Positions 1-10,588 of a stretch of 64,000 nucleotides of DNA are shown piece after piece. Origin of the DNA: Paratinospora sagittata. Taxonomy: Eukaryota; Streptophyta; Magnoliopsida; Ranunculales; Menispermaceae. Position 1 is the first letter of the stretch. Every line of letters begins with the position of its first letter. Under the pieces are notes generated by a model. That model saw nothing but the letters and a program-made list of their open reading frames with translations. It ran no database searches and was not told the DNA's origin. Made by a program: the position numbers and the translations under genes. The stretch spans positions 6,197,501-6,261,500 of the forward strand of contig CM069607.1 in NCBI GenBank assembly GCA_035771175.1, in the 5' to 3' direction.

Positions 1-106
1 GAATGAAGTCTTCATTGGTTTGCTCCATCTATCATACTTCTTTTTAACAAAAGTAGGAACTGACGGTTGATTCGACTCGTTATTAGAAGCCATTAACTCC
101 TTTTAT

Positions 107-1153
107 GGGCTTTTGACATGATTACCCTTAAAAAAAATAATTTTAAAAAAGCCCATCCAAATACAAATAATGACCCATTTACCATATTTTACTATTCATA
201 GCACAGTCATCGTGTCAAACAAGCGCCCTGTGGGGGCGGAGGTGGCATTTAGTGAAGGGAATGCGTCTTTTGAAAAGACGTCTTCCCTTTAAAAATATTT
301 TTTTGCATAAGGGAAGAGTTTTCTTTTTGAAGGCAAAGGAATGCGTCTTTTCAAAAGACGTCTTCCCTTTATTTTGAAAAAAAAAAATTTCTCTCTCTCT
401 ATTACTCACTCCTCTGTCTGTCGGCTGCAAATCACATGCGAGACCATTTTGCAAGCTTCCAAAGCTAACTCATCTCACTTTTCTTCTTCTTCTTCTTCAA
501 CTTTTTCAAAGGTTTTTTCTTCGATTACAAAAACTCCGAAAACCTCATTTCTCATTAAACTATTTTCGCTTGCAATTTTAGGTATGGTTTCAGATCCGCA
601 GCTCTTCTGCTACTGCCGGTGTTGTGGATTTTGGATTGTATCTTCTAATATAAGAACTCCGAAAACCTCATTTCTCATCATATTTTTTGGAGTCTTGTTT
701 TTTTTTTCAACTAATTTCGCTTGCAACTTTAAGCATGATTTCGAATCGATCGGTAGCTGCTGCTGCGTTTTGATTGTATAGGTGGAAAGATTGGTTTCTC
801 ATCACATGATTTCGCATGTGATTTGCAGCTAACAGAGGAGTGAGTAATAGAGAAAGAGAAATTTTTTTTTTTGAAGGAATGGGAAGGCGTCTTTTCAAAA
901 GACGCATTCCCTTTACTTAAAAAAAAAAATTGTGAAGGGAAGGCGTCTTTTGAAAAGACGCCTTCTCTTTACTTAAAAAAAAATTTTCAAGACGCCTTTC
1001 CTTCATTAAATGTCACATCCGCACCCACGTGGCGCTTGTTTGGCACGCTGACTGTGCTATGAATAGTAAAATATGGTAAATGGGTCATTATTTGTATTTG
1101 GATGACATTTGTGAAATTATTTTTTTTTTGAAGGGTAATCATGTCAAAAGCCC
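107..1153. mobile_element. Non-autonomous Mutator-like (foldback MULE) element
   Basis: A 1,047-bp element ends in inverted repeats. The left end reads GGGCTTTTGACATGATTACC and the right end is its reverse complement. The arms stay alignable inward for about 345 bp on each side (about 107-450 and 805-1153). The flanks are identical 10-bp direct repeats, CTCCTTTTAT at 97-106 and 1154-1163, which fits the 9-11 bp TSD of Mutator-like elements. The middle (about 530-740) holds an internal direct duplication of an ACTCCGAAAACCTCATTTC segment. No transposase is recognisable and the short open frames are incidental. Mobilisation would need a transposase from elsewhere. The superfamily call rests on TSD length and long arms; the boundaries are read directly. 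Confidence 0.85.
255..969. repeat. Four ~35-bp palindromes inside the MULE arms
   Basis: Self-complementary units lie at 255-289, 335-369, 881-911 and 935-969. Each is built on the core CGTCTTTTGAAAAGACG or CGTCTTTTCAAAAGACG, flanked by AAGGGAA/TTCCCTT. A partial fifth unit lies at 984-1004. They sit as pairs in the left and right arms, so each arm is itself a double hairpin. Confidence 0.75.
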
Positions 1154-1163
1154 CTCCTTTTAT

Positions 1164-1905
1164 TTTGAATCGAGAATAAAGGTAGGGAAGTTGGATTACC
1201 AACTAACACGAGAAGCACCAAATAACACTATAGTTGTTTTATTAAACAACTATTTTCTTCTTCTCCCACTAAACCAAGGAAAATGTCAACGTTTCCTTTG
1301 TTTTTTTTTTTTTTTTTCAACACCTTAAATTCTTCTCTCTTTAACTTTCGTCTTTAACCTTCTTCCACCAGCCCTTTTTCAACACCTTAACTTTTGTTTT
1401 TTTCAAACTTGCTTTCGTCTAAATTTCTTGCACTACGTCAAAGAATTAATCACAGATGATAGCAACTGCAATCAATTTCTCAATTCACAATAACGTGCAA
1501 CAACATTTTCTTCACTCTTTTTTATAGTTCACGTATCTCTTTTACGTTTAGGAGGTGCGACAAGCGCAACAACTCCACCAATATACTTCAATGGCAACTC
1601 ACCGACATACTATTTGCGGTTCTTTGCACCTCTCTGCAACTGAACACACACACAATGAAACAAACTCTCTTTATGATTCTCCTTCGTTCCAGTAATGATA
1701 CCCACGCTAGTCCTCTTTCTTCTTTCTCGCACTTTAATAGTTCGATAGACTACTGCAACCCACGATTCTTTCTTTGCACTTCAATAGTGCTATACACAAC
1801 TGCAAGTTGCAGTAGCAGCAACAAATGTCTTTTTTTACTTCCGATTTTGTCTCAACCCCTTCTTTTCTATATCCCAGGATCTAACCTAAATCCGCTCTAA
1901 TACCA
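1164..1905. other. No gene; AT/CT-rich stretch left of a Copia LTR
   Basis: No coding similarity is recognised. By position, with a primer-binding site at its right edge, part of it should be the start of the internal region of the minus-strand Copia element whose LTR follows. No gag-like reading frame survives. The strand is rich in C/T tracts. Confidence 0.4.
1894..1905 (-). other. Copia primer-binding site
   Basis: The minus strand reads TGGTATTAGAGC directly next to the LTR end. This matches the plant initiator-Met tRNA primer site (TGGTATCAGAGC) with one change. Confidence 0.7.
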
Positions 1906-2144
1906 TGTTAGATCTCAAAAAAATAATAATAGGGAAAGAATACTTTTTTTTTCTCTTCTTACTTATTTTTACAACCTATTGGCGTATTTATAGACATCCA
2001 AAATTTAAATCTTAAACACTTGTAGTCCTAATACAATAAGCAACTTCACTAACACAAACTCAATCTTTTAATTAGACACAAACTCAAAATCCTAATTAGA
2101 CGTGAAATCTAATAAAATCTAATTTAGATTAATTATTTCCAACA
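1906..2144 (-). mobile_element. Copia-type LTR (5' LTR of a minus-strand element)
   Basis: A 239-bp segment has TG...CA ends (TGTTAGATC...TTTCCAACA on the plus strand). A tRNA-Met primer site abuts its left end, which fixes the orientation as minus. A TATA-like motif, TATAAATACGCC on the minus strand, lies at 1981-1992. The base after the LTR (2145) falls inside the dispersed repeat also seen near 4605 and 6245, so the element inserted into that repeat. The partner LTR would lie left of the window or is lost, and no TSD can be tested. Confidence 0.7.
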
Positions 2145-2500
2145 ATTCATTCTTCATGCTCTTGTCATGGACTTATGATTGTCGAGCCTAGTGCCCTTTG
2201 TAGTAAAGGCTTGACCCTCCAATTGTTGGGCTTTTGCCCTCTTCCATGTAGGGTATAAGGGGTGTTATTAGTTTGGTTTGGGTTGATTTAGTGCTCAATT
2301 AAACCAAAACCAAACCGATCACTTGACCAAACCATTGAATTGAACAAAGTCTATTTGTTTCGATTTGAGTTTATCAGTTCATACTAAAACCTATAATAAT
2401 GTTTATTTTAAATATAGGGTAACAAAATATATGTAATTTTATAAACAAGAACTATATTTGTAATTATGCAACAAAAACAATTTGCAATATATTTAGGGAG
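2145..2500. repeat. Dispersed repeat, truncated copy 1
   Basis: It aligns closely with about 4605-4955 and 6245-6580 (shared ATTCTTCATGCTCTTGTCAT and GGTGTTATTAGTTTGG segments). It is cut on the left by the Copia LTR and diverges from the other copies near 2500. It includes the left part of the hAT-like element described at 4722 and 6359. Confidence 0.7.
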
Positions 2501-2619
2501 CTTTTGAATGTACCTACCAAACCTACCAAATACGCTGACTCTACTCATTTATTTAATAAAATTTTAATTATTTAGGTAAATATGTAATACTACAAAAATC
2601 CATAACCCTAGAATTTTAC

Positions 2620-2960
2620 GAAGAAATAACTAAATTAGAAAATACTAGAAAAGTGCAAGGGTAAAATAGTAAATACACTTAATCTGTAATAATCATTAAA
2701 GTCCACGGGCAAAGTGGTAAATTTTCCTAACATGTAAATACTAGAAAAGTTTGAAGGTAAATTGGTAAATTCACATACTTGTAATTATCATAAAAGTCTA
2801 AGGCGCAATGGTCAATTTACTTAGTGGTAAATAAGGAAAACATAGGGAGAAAAATAGTAAATTCACACTCGAGGGCAAAATGGTAAATTTATATGTAAGG
2901 GTAAAATGATAAATTTACATCTAAGGGTAAAATGATAAATTTGTCTATTTATAATTATCA
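2620..2960. repeat. Degenerate minisatellite of a GGGTAAAATGGTAAATTTAC-like unit
   Basis: At least seven imperfect occurrences of a 20-30 bp unit around AAAATGGTAAATT(T/C)AC are seen, separated by variable spacers with TAATTATCA. The units are too diverged for a firm copy count. Confidence 0.5.
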
Positions 2961-4505
2961 GAAATGATCAATGGTAAAATGAGAATAGGGGCTAGTGGTT
3001 AACTTTCAGTTTCATTCTCTGAGAAAAAGAGTTTCAGTAGAAAAACTCTGGAGAAATTTAACAGCGGGGAGACCCTAGCAAAATTAAGGTAAGAATGATT
3101 TTTTAAGTTATCGTTCTTTATATTTTTGTTTAGTTATGTATTTCGTGTATTCTGTTGTATTATGGAAGCATGTGCACTAGGTGTTGGTTGGCCCATGTTG
3201 AAAGCAAAATGCAACCGGTGGGTGATGGTTGGCCCACACCAAATGTAACCAAAAAAGGTATACCTTATATGAAAATATTTCATGAGGAAAATGTTAAAAA
3301 ATTCATGATTATCATTGTGGTCATACTATTGAATTAATTGTTTTGCTTGTAATATTGTGATAAATAATTTAATACATGTACTAACGTTTTGTATAAAGTG
3401 TGAAAATTTCAGGAAGACCCATTGGACTTTTAGCTCACCCTTTCTACTATATGTCAGGAGACTAGTTTTCAGAAGGTACGGATGTGCCGATAAAAGAAAA
3501 GAATAAGTTGGAGCTGTGAGATGTTGCTCCAGGTGGTGAAGGCTGTGAAAAGTTGATCGATCAATTGTGGCAATTAAGTAAGTCATGGCCTAATGTGCCA
3601 TGTTACTATAGTTAGAATGCTTAATGAGTGGGATATTAATTAATCAATCAATTGTTCTTTAAGATTAACTATTGACCTAACCTTCATATGTGGCCAACCC
3701 CAATATAAATTAATCAATCAAATGTTCTTTAAGATATTCTTAATTTATACATATATACACACACACTGACCTTCTGTCCTTCAAATATATGGAAGAGGAA
3801 AGACATGCCAACGCCTTACTCGTGATATGGTTTGATTTGCAGGCACATAAACGTGGCAATAAAAAACTAGCTGTTCAAATAAAGATCGGGTCGGACAACT
3901 TTTTATGTGAACGTGCATATCATATGCCCATGTTGTATTTAAATTCATCCCAATTCCCAAGGGAAGGGAATCATGCGGATCCTCAACTTAGTAAAATGTG
4001 TTTTGTTTCCTTAGTTTCCCGAGTTTAATTGGAGGAAATTTCACCTTGGATTGTTAATATTGTAATTGAGGAGACGTCTCCTATTCTCAGTTTTATGAAA
4101 TGAAATTGATAACTTTAAAATTACGCCCCAACTTAATCTGGTTTTAAATTTGAACAATGTCTTTGTACAAAGTCAACACCATTAAAAATCAATCGAGTTC
4201 CTTTAGTCTAGATTTTAAAAAGCTTATATTATAATTAATAATTTAATATTCATAAACTTAAAACATAAAATTTCATACTAGAAGTATCATATTCAAATTT
4301 TAAAAGCTCATGATGGTATATAGCACAAAAGTGATTTTATCATAAGACTGCATAAATTTAATAAGTGATTTTGAGTAATAAATTTAGAATTAAACCTGTT
4401 ATGATATGAAGTTATGTTATGTTCTTATTAATGAATGGGATTGCCCCCTTTGTCTTGTTTCTTTGTGTCGTGAATTTAAAATGTTTTGAATATAATGAAG
4501 TCCAA
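2961..4505. other. No gene; possible decayed LTR
   Basis: No gene is supported here. Around 3000-3100 and 3405-3520 the text resembles the inner part of the Gypsy LTR family seen later (a short exon-like GA-rich patch followed by GGTAAGAAT, and a TTTCAGGAAGACCC patch). The similarity is weak. Open frames of 60-86 codons are not recognisable proteins. Confidence 0.3.
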
Positions 4506-4519
4506 TGTGAATGTTATAG

Positions 4520-4580
4520 GACTTGTTGAGATGGTTGACACCTCTTCCTCTTTTATAGGTACAGAAAGTTCAAGTCCCCT
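4520..4580 (+). other. tRNA-like head (possible SINE), copies A and B
   Basis: GAGATGGTTGAC followed about 30 bp later by AGTTCAAGTCC resembles pol III A and B boxes. The same module is at 6156-6214 in copy B. No poly-A end or TSD was found, so a SINE origin is only a suggestion. Confidence 0.3.
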
Positions 4581-4721
4581 TACTAACAAAATAAAAGGGC
4601 AATCATTGTTGTTTGTTCTTCATGCTCTTGTCATGGACCCATAATGGTTGAGCCTAGTGCTCTTTGTAGTAAAGGCTTGACCATCTAGCCCTCAGGCTTT
4701 TGCCCTCTTCCATGTGGGGTT

Positions 4722-5055
4722 TACAGAGTGTTATTAGTTTGATTTGAGTTGGTTTAGTGCTCAATTAAACCAAAACCAATTTCACTTGACCAAATCACTG
4801 AGCTGATCAAAGTCGATTTGATTCAATTTGAGTTGATCAGTTCATACTAAAACCTATAATAATGTTAATTTTAAATATAGAGTAACAAAAATATGTAATT
4901 TTATAAACAAGAACTATATTTGTAATTATGCAACAAAAACATATTACAATATATTTACGATTTTTAAATTCTCAACTTGCAACCCGAATCAAACTGAACC
5001 AAATGTATCATTTCTGTTTGGTTTTGTAATTTTAACTAAATAGTTGACACCCTTA
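4722..5055. mobile_element. hAT-like non-autonomous element (copy A)
   Basis: It runs from TACAGAGTGTTATTAGTTTG to TAGTTGACACCCTTA, with short inverted ends resembling TAAGGGTGT. It has no coding capacity. The flanking sequence gives only an imperfect direct repeat, so the class call is tentative. A left part of the same family is at 2256-2500. Confidence 0.4.
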
Positions 5056-5839
5056 GGCTTTATGTGCCCACCTCATGTAATGCTTACATCTTCTGCAGAA
5101 CGATTCACATTGTTAGCAGGATCTATTCAAATAAAAATAGAGAAATATTGAAATTTTGTAGTAAAAAAAATGTAAATATTATAAAATGATTATAAAAAAA
5201 AATGTATAAAATTTGTATCACCAAGAGATGGATGCCCTTATTTTGTTGATCCAAGACAACCATATATCTACATTGCTTTCCTTGTATGCTATCCACTTAT
5301 TAATAGAGAAGCATATGATACTTTACCTGATACGAAGCAATCCTATGTTCATGCATGGAAGCAATTAATTAGATCTCCTTAGTATAATTGAGAAGCCAAC
5401 ATATAGTCATTTTCTTATATATATATATGATTGTAACCATAACATTTTTCAGTGAAGCAACAAAAAAGTTGACAGATTATGAAGTTATATAATCAATGAA
5501 ATTGAAAGTTCAAGTCTCTTAATTTATATAAACCACAATAAAAAATTCTATAGTTTGGGCTCACTTATAGGATCTACTTACATCTCGATCCAGTTTCAAT
5601 ACACCAAAACAGAGAGCAAGAGTTTATACTTCAATATTTGATTTTTATTGAATATAATCGAAGAGAACAAATTAGTATAGTTTTATATGATAGATCATAA
5701 TTCCTCTTCTATATCCTCATTTTACAGTTTCTCATAATAAATATATATATATGACACTCGCACATGTTTTCATTCCATACTTTTTCTTGAAGGAGTGTGG
5801 AGGTAGGTTTGTACTACACATACATACTTTTGCAAGGTT

Positions 5840-6125
5840 GGGACTCGTACTTTGATTTGAGAGATACTCGGCCAATCTCAGAGTTTGCTTTTTTATGGTT
5901 GTATAAAGTACTTGAACGTTGTGAAACCCTATCATCCTGATAGAGTTTTTCGCCAGTTAGGCCATGTACAGACAATTCTTCCATGACTTCTTTGTACATT
6001 AAAAGCAAGTCGGGGTTCCTCAGCCGATCAATACCAAGTGAAGTATTACTATGATCAGATATGAGAGAGATGACATAGTGGTGTACTTTCTGCTCGAGCA
6101 CGGGGTGAGCGTCTACGCAGGATAG
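5840..6125 (+). pseudogene. Plant-mobile-domain (PMD/MAIN-like) gene fragment
   Basis: Plus-strand translation contains YHPDRVFRQLGHVQTILP (about 5929-5985) and, after stops and a frame change, VLSARARGERLRR (about 6084-6122). These match two conserved blocks of the plant mobile domain, a domain carried by certain Mutator-like transposons and by MAIL-type host proteins. Several in-frame stops separate them, no start codon is evident and only the C-terminal part of the domain is left, so this is a relic. It lies in the spacer between the two duplicate copies and is absent from both. Whether it came from a transposon or a host gene cannot be told. Confidence 0.6.
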
Positions 6126-6142
6126 TGGTGTACTTTATGATT

Positions 6143-7588
6143 TGTGAATGTTATAGGACTTGCTGAGATGGTTGACACCTCTTCCTCTTTCACACGTACA
6201 GAAAGTTCAAGTTTCCTTACCAACAAAATAAAAAGGCAACCATGGTTGTTCATTCTTCATGCTCTTATCATGAACCTATAATTGTCGAGCCTAGTGCCCT
6301 TTGTAGTAAAGGCTTGACCATCTAGTCCTTGGGCTTTTGCCCTCTTCCATGTTGGGTTTAAGGGGTGTTATTAGTTTGGTTTGAGTTGGATTAGTGCTCA
6401 ATTAAACCAAAACCAAATTCATTTGACCAAACTAGATCAAAGTCGATTTGATTTGATTTGGGTTGATCGGTTCATACTAAAACCTATAATAATGTTAATT
6501 TTAAATATAGAGTAACAAAAATATGTAATTTTATAAACAAGAACTATATTTGTAATTATGCAACACAAACATATTACAATATATTTACGGTTTTTAAACC
6601 CTCAACCTGCAACCCGAATCAAACTGAACCAAATGTATTATTTCTGTTTGGTTTTGCAATTTTAACCAAATAGTTGACACCCTTAGGCTTTATGTGTCCA
6701 CCTCATGTAATGCTTACATCTTTTACAGAACGATTCACAATGTTAGCAGGATGTATTCAAATAAAAAAGTAGAGAAATGTAAAAAAATGTAAATATTATA
6801 AAATGATTATAAAAAAAATTGTATAAAATTTGTATCACCAAGAGATGGATGCCCTTATTTTGTTGATCCAAGACAACCATATATCTACATTGCTTTCCTT
6901 GTATGCTATCATTTTCTTATATATATATATATATATGATTGTAACCATAACATTTTTCAGTGAAGCAACAAAAAAGTTGACAGATTATGAAGTTATATGG
7001 ATCAAAAACTTAGCTACAATAACATTGCAAAGGCTATTGGTTATAATTAATTGGGTAGATGAAACTCAACTTCTTTTTTCCTTTTATTATTGCTAGGAGA
7101 ACAATGTTTTAGCCACTTCAAGGACAATGACTACCAACTACATATATACTTTTTCTAAAAGAGAAAAAAAAAATGATCTCTTTCTTGTTTCTCAAGTATA
7201 TATAAATTACTTGCTAACCATACTTACTTCTTGTTAGGGCGAGATACGTCTTCTATAATCAATGAAATTGAAAGTTCATATCTCTTAATTTATATAAGCC
7301 ACAATTAGTTTGGGCTCACTTAGAGGATCGACTTACATCTCGATCCAGTTTCAATACACCAAAACAGAGAGCAAGAGTTTAAACTTCAATATTTGTTTTT
7401 TATTGAATATAATCGAAGAGAACAAATTAGTATAGTTTTATATGATAGATCATAATTCCTCTTCTATATCCTCATTTTACAGTTTCTCATATATATATAT
7501 ATGACACTCGCACATGTTTTCATTCCATACTTTTTCTTGAAGGAGTGTGGAGGTAGGTTTGTAATACACATATATACTTTTGCAAGGT
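6143..7588. repeat. Dispersed duplication, copy B
   Basis: This is the direct-orientation partner of 4506-5838, with a ~305-bp spacer between them. It carries an extra block at about 6998-7258 (from GGATCAAAAACTTAGC to GCGAGATACGTC) not found in copy A. Confidence 0.8.
6359..6685. mobile_element. hAT-like non-autonomous element (copy B)
   Basis: It begins TAAGGGGTGTTATTAGTTTG and ends TAGTTGACACCCTTA, giving a short terminal inverted repeat TAAGGG(G)TGT. It is about 327 bp with no open frame. Flanking GGGTTTA/GGCTTTA is a possible decayed TSD. Confidence 0.45.
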
Positions 7589-8340
7589 GTATGCTGATGT
7601 TTTGTCGCTGCTATGATTGTTTTGACAAAGTGACAGCTTTTTTAGATGATGGGTAGATTGTATAGAAATTTAAAATTATTATGTTATTGGGTTTAAAAAT
7701 ATACTTTGACATTATCCAATACATAATTTAGTTTTAATTCAATATTCAATCACATTTAGCTAAAGTAGCTTCACTATATATATATTTGTTACATTGGATC
7801 TTATGTCACATAAACAAATCATTTCAGATCTTTGAATAAAAAACAAAGATAACCTTTATTATTAATATGGAAAACAAATGCCTATATGTACAAATAAAAT
7901 CACAATAAGTTTTTAATAGTGACACAATAACTTTTCATATTATATGAGGCTGAAGAGATTCGAACTCTCTACCTTATTTAAAGAAAAGTACATATCTAAC
8001 CGGATAAGCTACCAGTTATTCGCAAGTAACTTTACTTGACTTTGATGAGGTTGGAAGTTTTAAATCTTTCAACCTATGTTGGAAGAGTTGTTGCTTATGA
8101 TGGTGTTGGTTCCCTGTGTATGACCCCCATGTCAACCCTGACCCAAAAAAAAAGAACAAGAAATTTGGTTTCATGAATAATTGGATATTAATGTATAGAA
8201 GTATAAATTCCATGTGTGGAAAGCAAGCAAGGGATCACAATTGGTATCATTTATTAACTCAAGCCCATTCACTAAAATCTTTCCAACCATACGGAATCAA
8301 TCATCTTCCTCAACACAATAAAATATTTTTTTAGATAATA
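7589..8340. other. Non-coding stretch with a tRNA-like motif
   Basis: No gene is recognised. On the minus strand at about 7945-8015 a tRNA-like arrangement appears: TAGCTTATCCGGTTAG (A-box-like), then after about 30 bp GAGTTCGAATCTC (B-box-like). It lacks a clear acceptor stem, so it is either a tRNA relic or the head of a SINE. Confidence 0.35.
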
Positions 8341-8359
8341 TTAGTAATTCTAAAATAGA

Positions 8360-8890
8360 GAAATACAACTCAACTTAACTAAGTCAATTATCAACTACAT
8401 AAGGTCGGTTACATGAATCCGCTTTTTCCACTATGCTCTATTGAAGGTTAAGTTAGCATTCGATTTGAAATTTTATTTATTATTTTTAATTATCTTCATT
8501 CATATTATTTTAGGTTTACCTTTAACTCTATTATTATCATCTAATGCTAATATATCACTCTTTTAAACTAGTATATCTAAAAGTCTACGTTATATGTGTT
8601 CAAACTATTTTAGTCAGTTCTCTCTCATTTTATCTTTAATAGACATTATTTCTATCATTCTCTAAATATGCTAATTTTTAAAAGTTTTACTACATATCCA
8701 TTTTAGCATTCGTATTTTTGTTACACTTAATTTATTAACATACTTTTTAATTGCCCAATATTTTGTACCATATAACATTGTTGACCTAGTATAGAAACTC
8801 TATAAAAAATTACCTTTAACTTTAATAGGATGTGTATCATATACTAAAACACTTCCTCACTTAACTCATCTTACTTTAACTCTATAATTT
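8360..8890 (-). pseudogene. RTE-type LINE fragment (reverse-transcriptase C-terminal part)
   Basis: Minus-strand translation at about 8742-8781 gives TMLYGTKYWAIKK, and just downstream VTKIRMLKWICSKT. Further on, near 8405-8430, comes WKKRIHVTDL. These are in the order of conserved motifs at the C-terminal end of plant RTE-clade LINE polyproteins. Frames shift several times and stops are frequent, so it is a long-dead 5'-truncated copy. Borders are approximate and no TSD was found. Confidence 0.7.
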
Positions 8891-9886
8891 ACATCCTTAC
8901 ATATTTTACTTTTTTTTTAATATATAATAGATCTCAAATACTTAAAATTTTCACTTTTTGCTAACTTTTGACTCTTAATCTTCAATAAAATAGAGAAATA
9001 CAAAACTCATAATTAAAAAAATAAATAAAATGTGACTTTTTTTAAAAAAAACAATAAAATTTATGAGATTCAATGCTAAGTTTATAATGATAGTCACTAT
9101 AATATTCACTCTCCCTCTGTTTTTTTTTTTTTTTTTTTTAGAAAAAAATAAAAACTTGTAATTAGTTATTTCCATAGAATTTCTACCTGTTCACCTTCTT
9201 ATTGTTTAAAAATAGCATATATACTTCATGCATTAAAAGTTGTAAAATAGAAAAATGGGTGTTGAAGTGGATTGAAAAGAAAGCAATGATGCTCTCATCT
9301 ATTTTCTTGGATCTTTATAATGTTAGTACCTTTCTTGTGGCCATAATATTCTTGAGAATAATTTTTTTTTATAATCCAGAGTGGATTGATAGTGATGGCG
9401 TTTTGGAGCAAAAATATTGGGTGATATGGATATGCCAACAGACCTTAATTACTACACTCTCAATTAATGTAACAAATTAAATTCGGTTCTAAGTTAATTT
9501 ATTTGCAATTTATGCTATTTTGGTGTTATTAAAAAAAATTCAGTATCAAAAACATATTTTATGTCGTCAAATATTTCTTTACAAATAACAATAACAATAG
9601 CTTAATAAAAGTTTTATAAAAAATCAACTTAATTATGAGGCAGTATTTTACTATAAAAAGCTTATTTTTATAATTTAAATTATAAAATTCATGGAGGTTG
9701 ATACTACTTATACAAGACTATATTATCTTGGCGTAGTTGTTATATGAAAAAGTGCATCCGAACTCTTTCACTTGAAATTGATAGTTCGATTTTCTTCCTT
9801 TACAAATAAGTGTAACTTTTTCCTCTACTAACAGGACAATAGTAGTTAGTTCACATAGTCTTTATCTGGGCCCCTTATGTCTCTCG
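8891..9886. other. AT-rich intergenic DNA
   Basis: Long A and T runs, including an 18-T run near 9121-9139. A 92-codon open frame at 9202-9480 (+) has no recognisable similarity and an AT-biased composition expected by chance. Nothing else is supported. Confidence 0.5.
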
Positions 9887-10588
9887 TAAGGAAGTTTATT
9901 AACCCGATCAATCGGACCGAACTGAACCTTTTGGATTGGTTTGGGATGGATTAGATTAGTTATTTGGATTGAGTTGAATTCTAAAATGTCCAACCTGATT
10001 AATTTGAGTTGGGTTCATGGGTTGAGCCCATAAAAAATCGAATAACCCGACCTAAACTGAACGTAAGTGTTGAAACCCTAGACCTTTTTGGAAAGGTATA
10101 ATTTTTTATATTGCTCAACTATTATAGATTGATCATTTGTTATTTGCATGCTTCCCAAACTGATTGATTGTGTGTTAAAAATTTTGAAGTATTGTTAAAT
10201 GATTAGGATTAGCCCTTTGGTTAAAATTTTTGAAGAAATCTTATTTTTTAATTGATTTTCTTAATGATTAATATTCTGTAAATTTACTTTCTTGGTATAG
10301 GATTTGCTTAAATTATTTCTTTTTTTTTTTTGTCGATGAAGTGTCGTAAAAACTTTTGGCTTTTTTTTTTTGCTAAACAAGCTGTATATTTTTTTATTGT
10401 AAATAAGAATTTTGGCTATGTCCAACCCGATTAATCGACCAAACCCAAATTGAACCCGAACTGTTTGGGTTGATTGGGTTTGAAAACAAATTGGGTTGGG
10501 TTGAGTTTTAAAATTATCAGCCCGAACTGTTAGGATTGGGTTAGATTTTAGCCCTAGCCCGACCCAACTCAACCCATGTACACCCCTA
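9887..10588. mobile_element. hAT-like non-autonomous element
   Basis: It runs from TAAGGAAGTTTATTAACCCG to ACCCATGTACACCCCTA and is rich in AACCCGA / TTGGGTT motifs, like the elements at 38873 and 56960. Flanks GTCTCTCG (left) and GTATCTTG (right) agree at 6 of 8 positions, compatible with an old 8-bp TSD. The middle (about 10060-10390) may include unrelated inserted sequence. Confidence 0.4.

Larger units (their letters stand above)
4506..5838. repeat. Dispersed duplication, copy A
   Basis: It aligns from TGTGAATGTTATAGGACTT to TTTTGCAAGGT with copy B at 6143-7588. Copy A alone carries about 125 bp at 5290-5415 and lacks about 260 bp present in B near 6998-7258. Both copies contain the same hAT-like element, which was therefore present before the duplication. 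Confidence 0.8.

Noticed and set aside
341..781. 146-codon open frame in the MULE
   Set aside because: It crosses palindromic arm sequence and low-complexity Ser/Phe runs. No transposase or captured-gene motif is visible.
5814..6101. 95-codon minus-strand frame
   Set aside because: The plus strand of the same segment carries recognisable plant-mobile-domain motifs, so the minus frame is a shadow.
7945..8015. Functional tRNA gene
   Set aside because: A- and B-box-like sequences are present, but the acceptor and anticodon stems do not pair convincingly.
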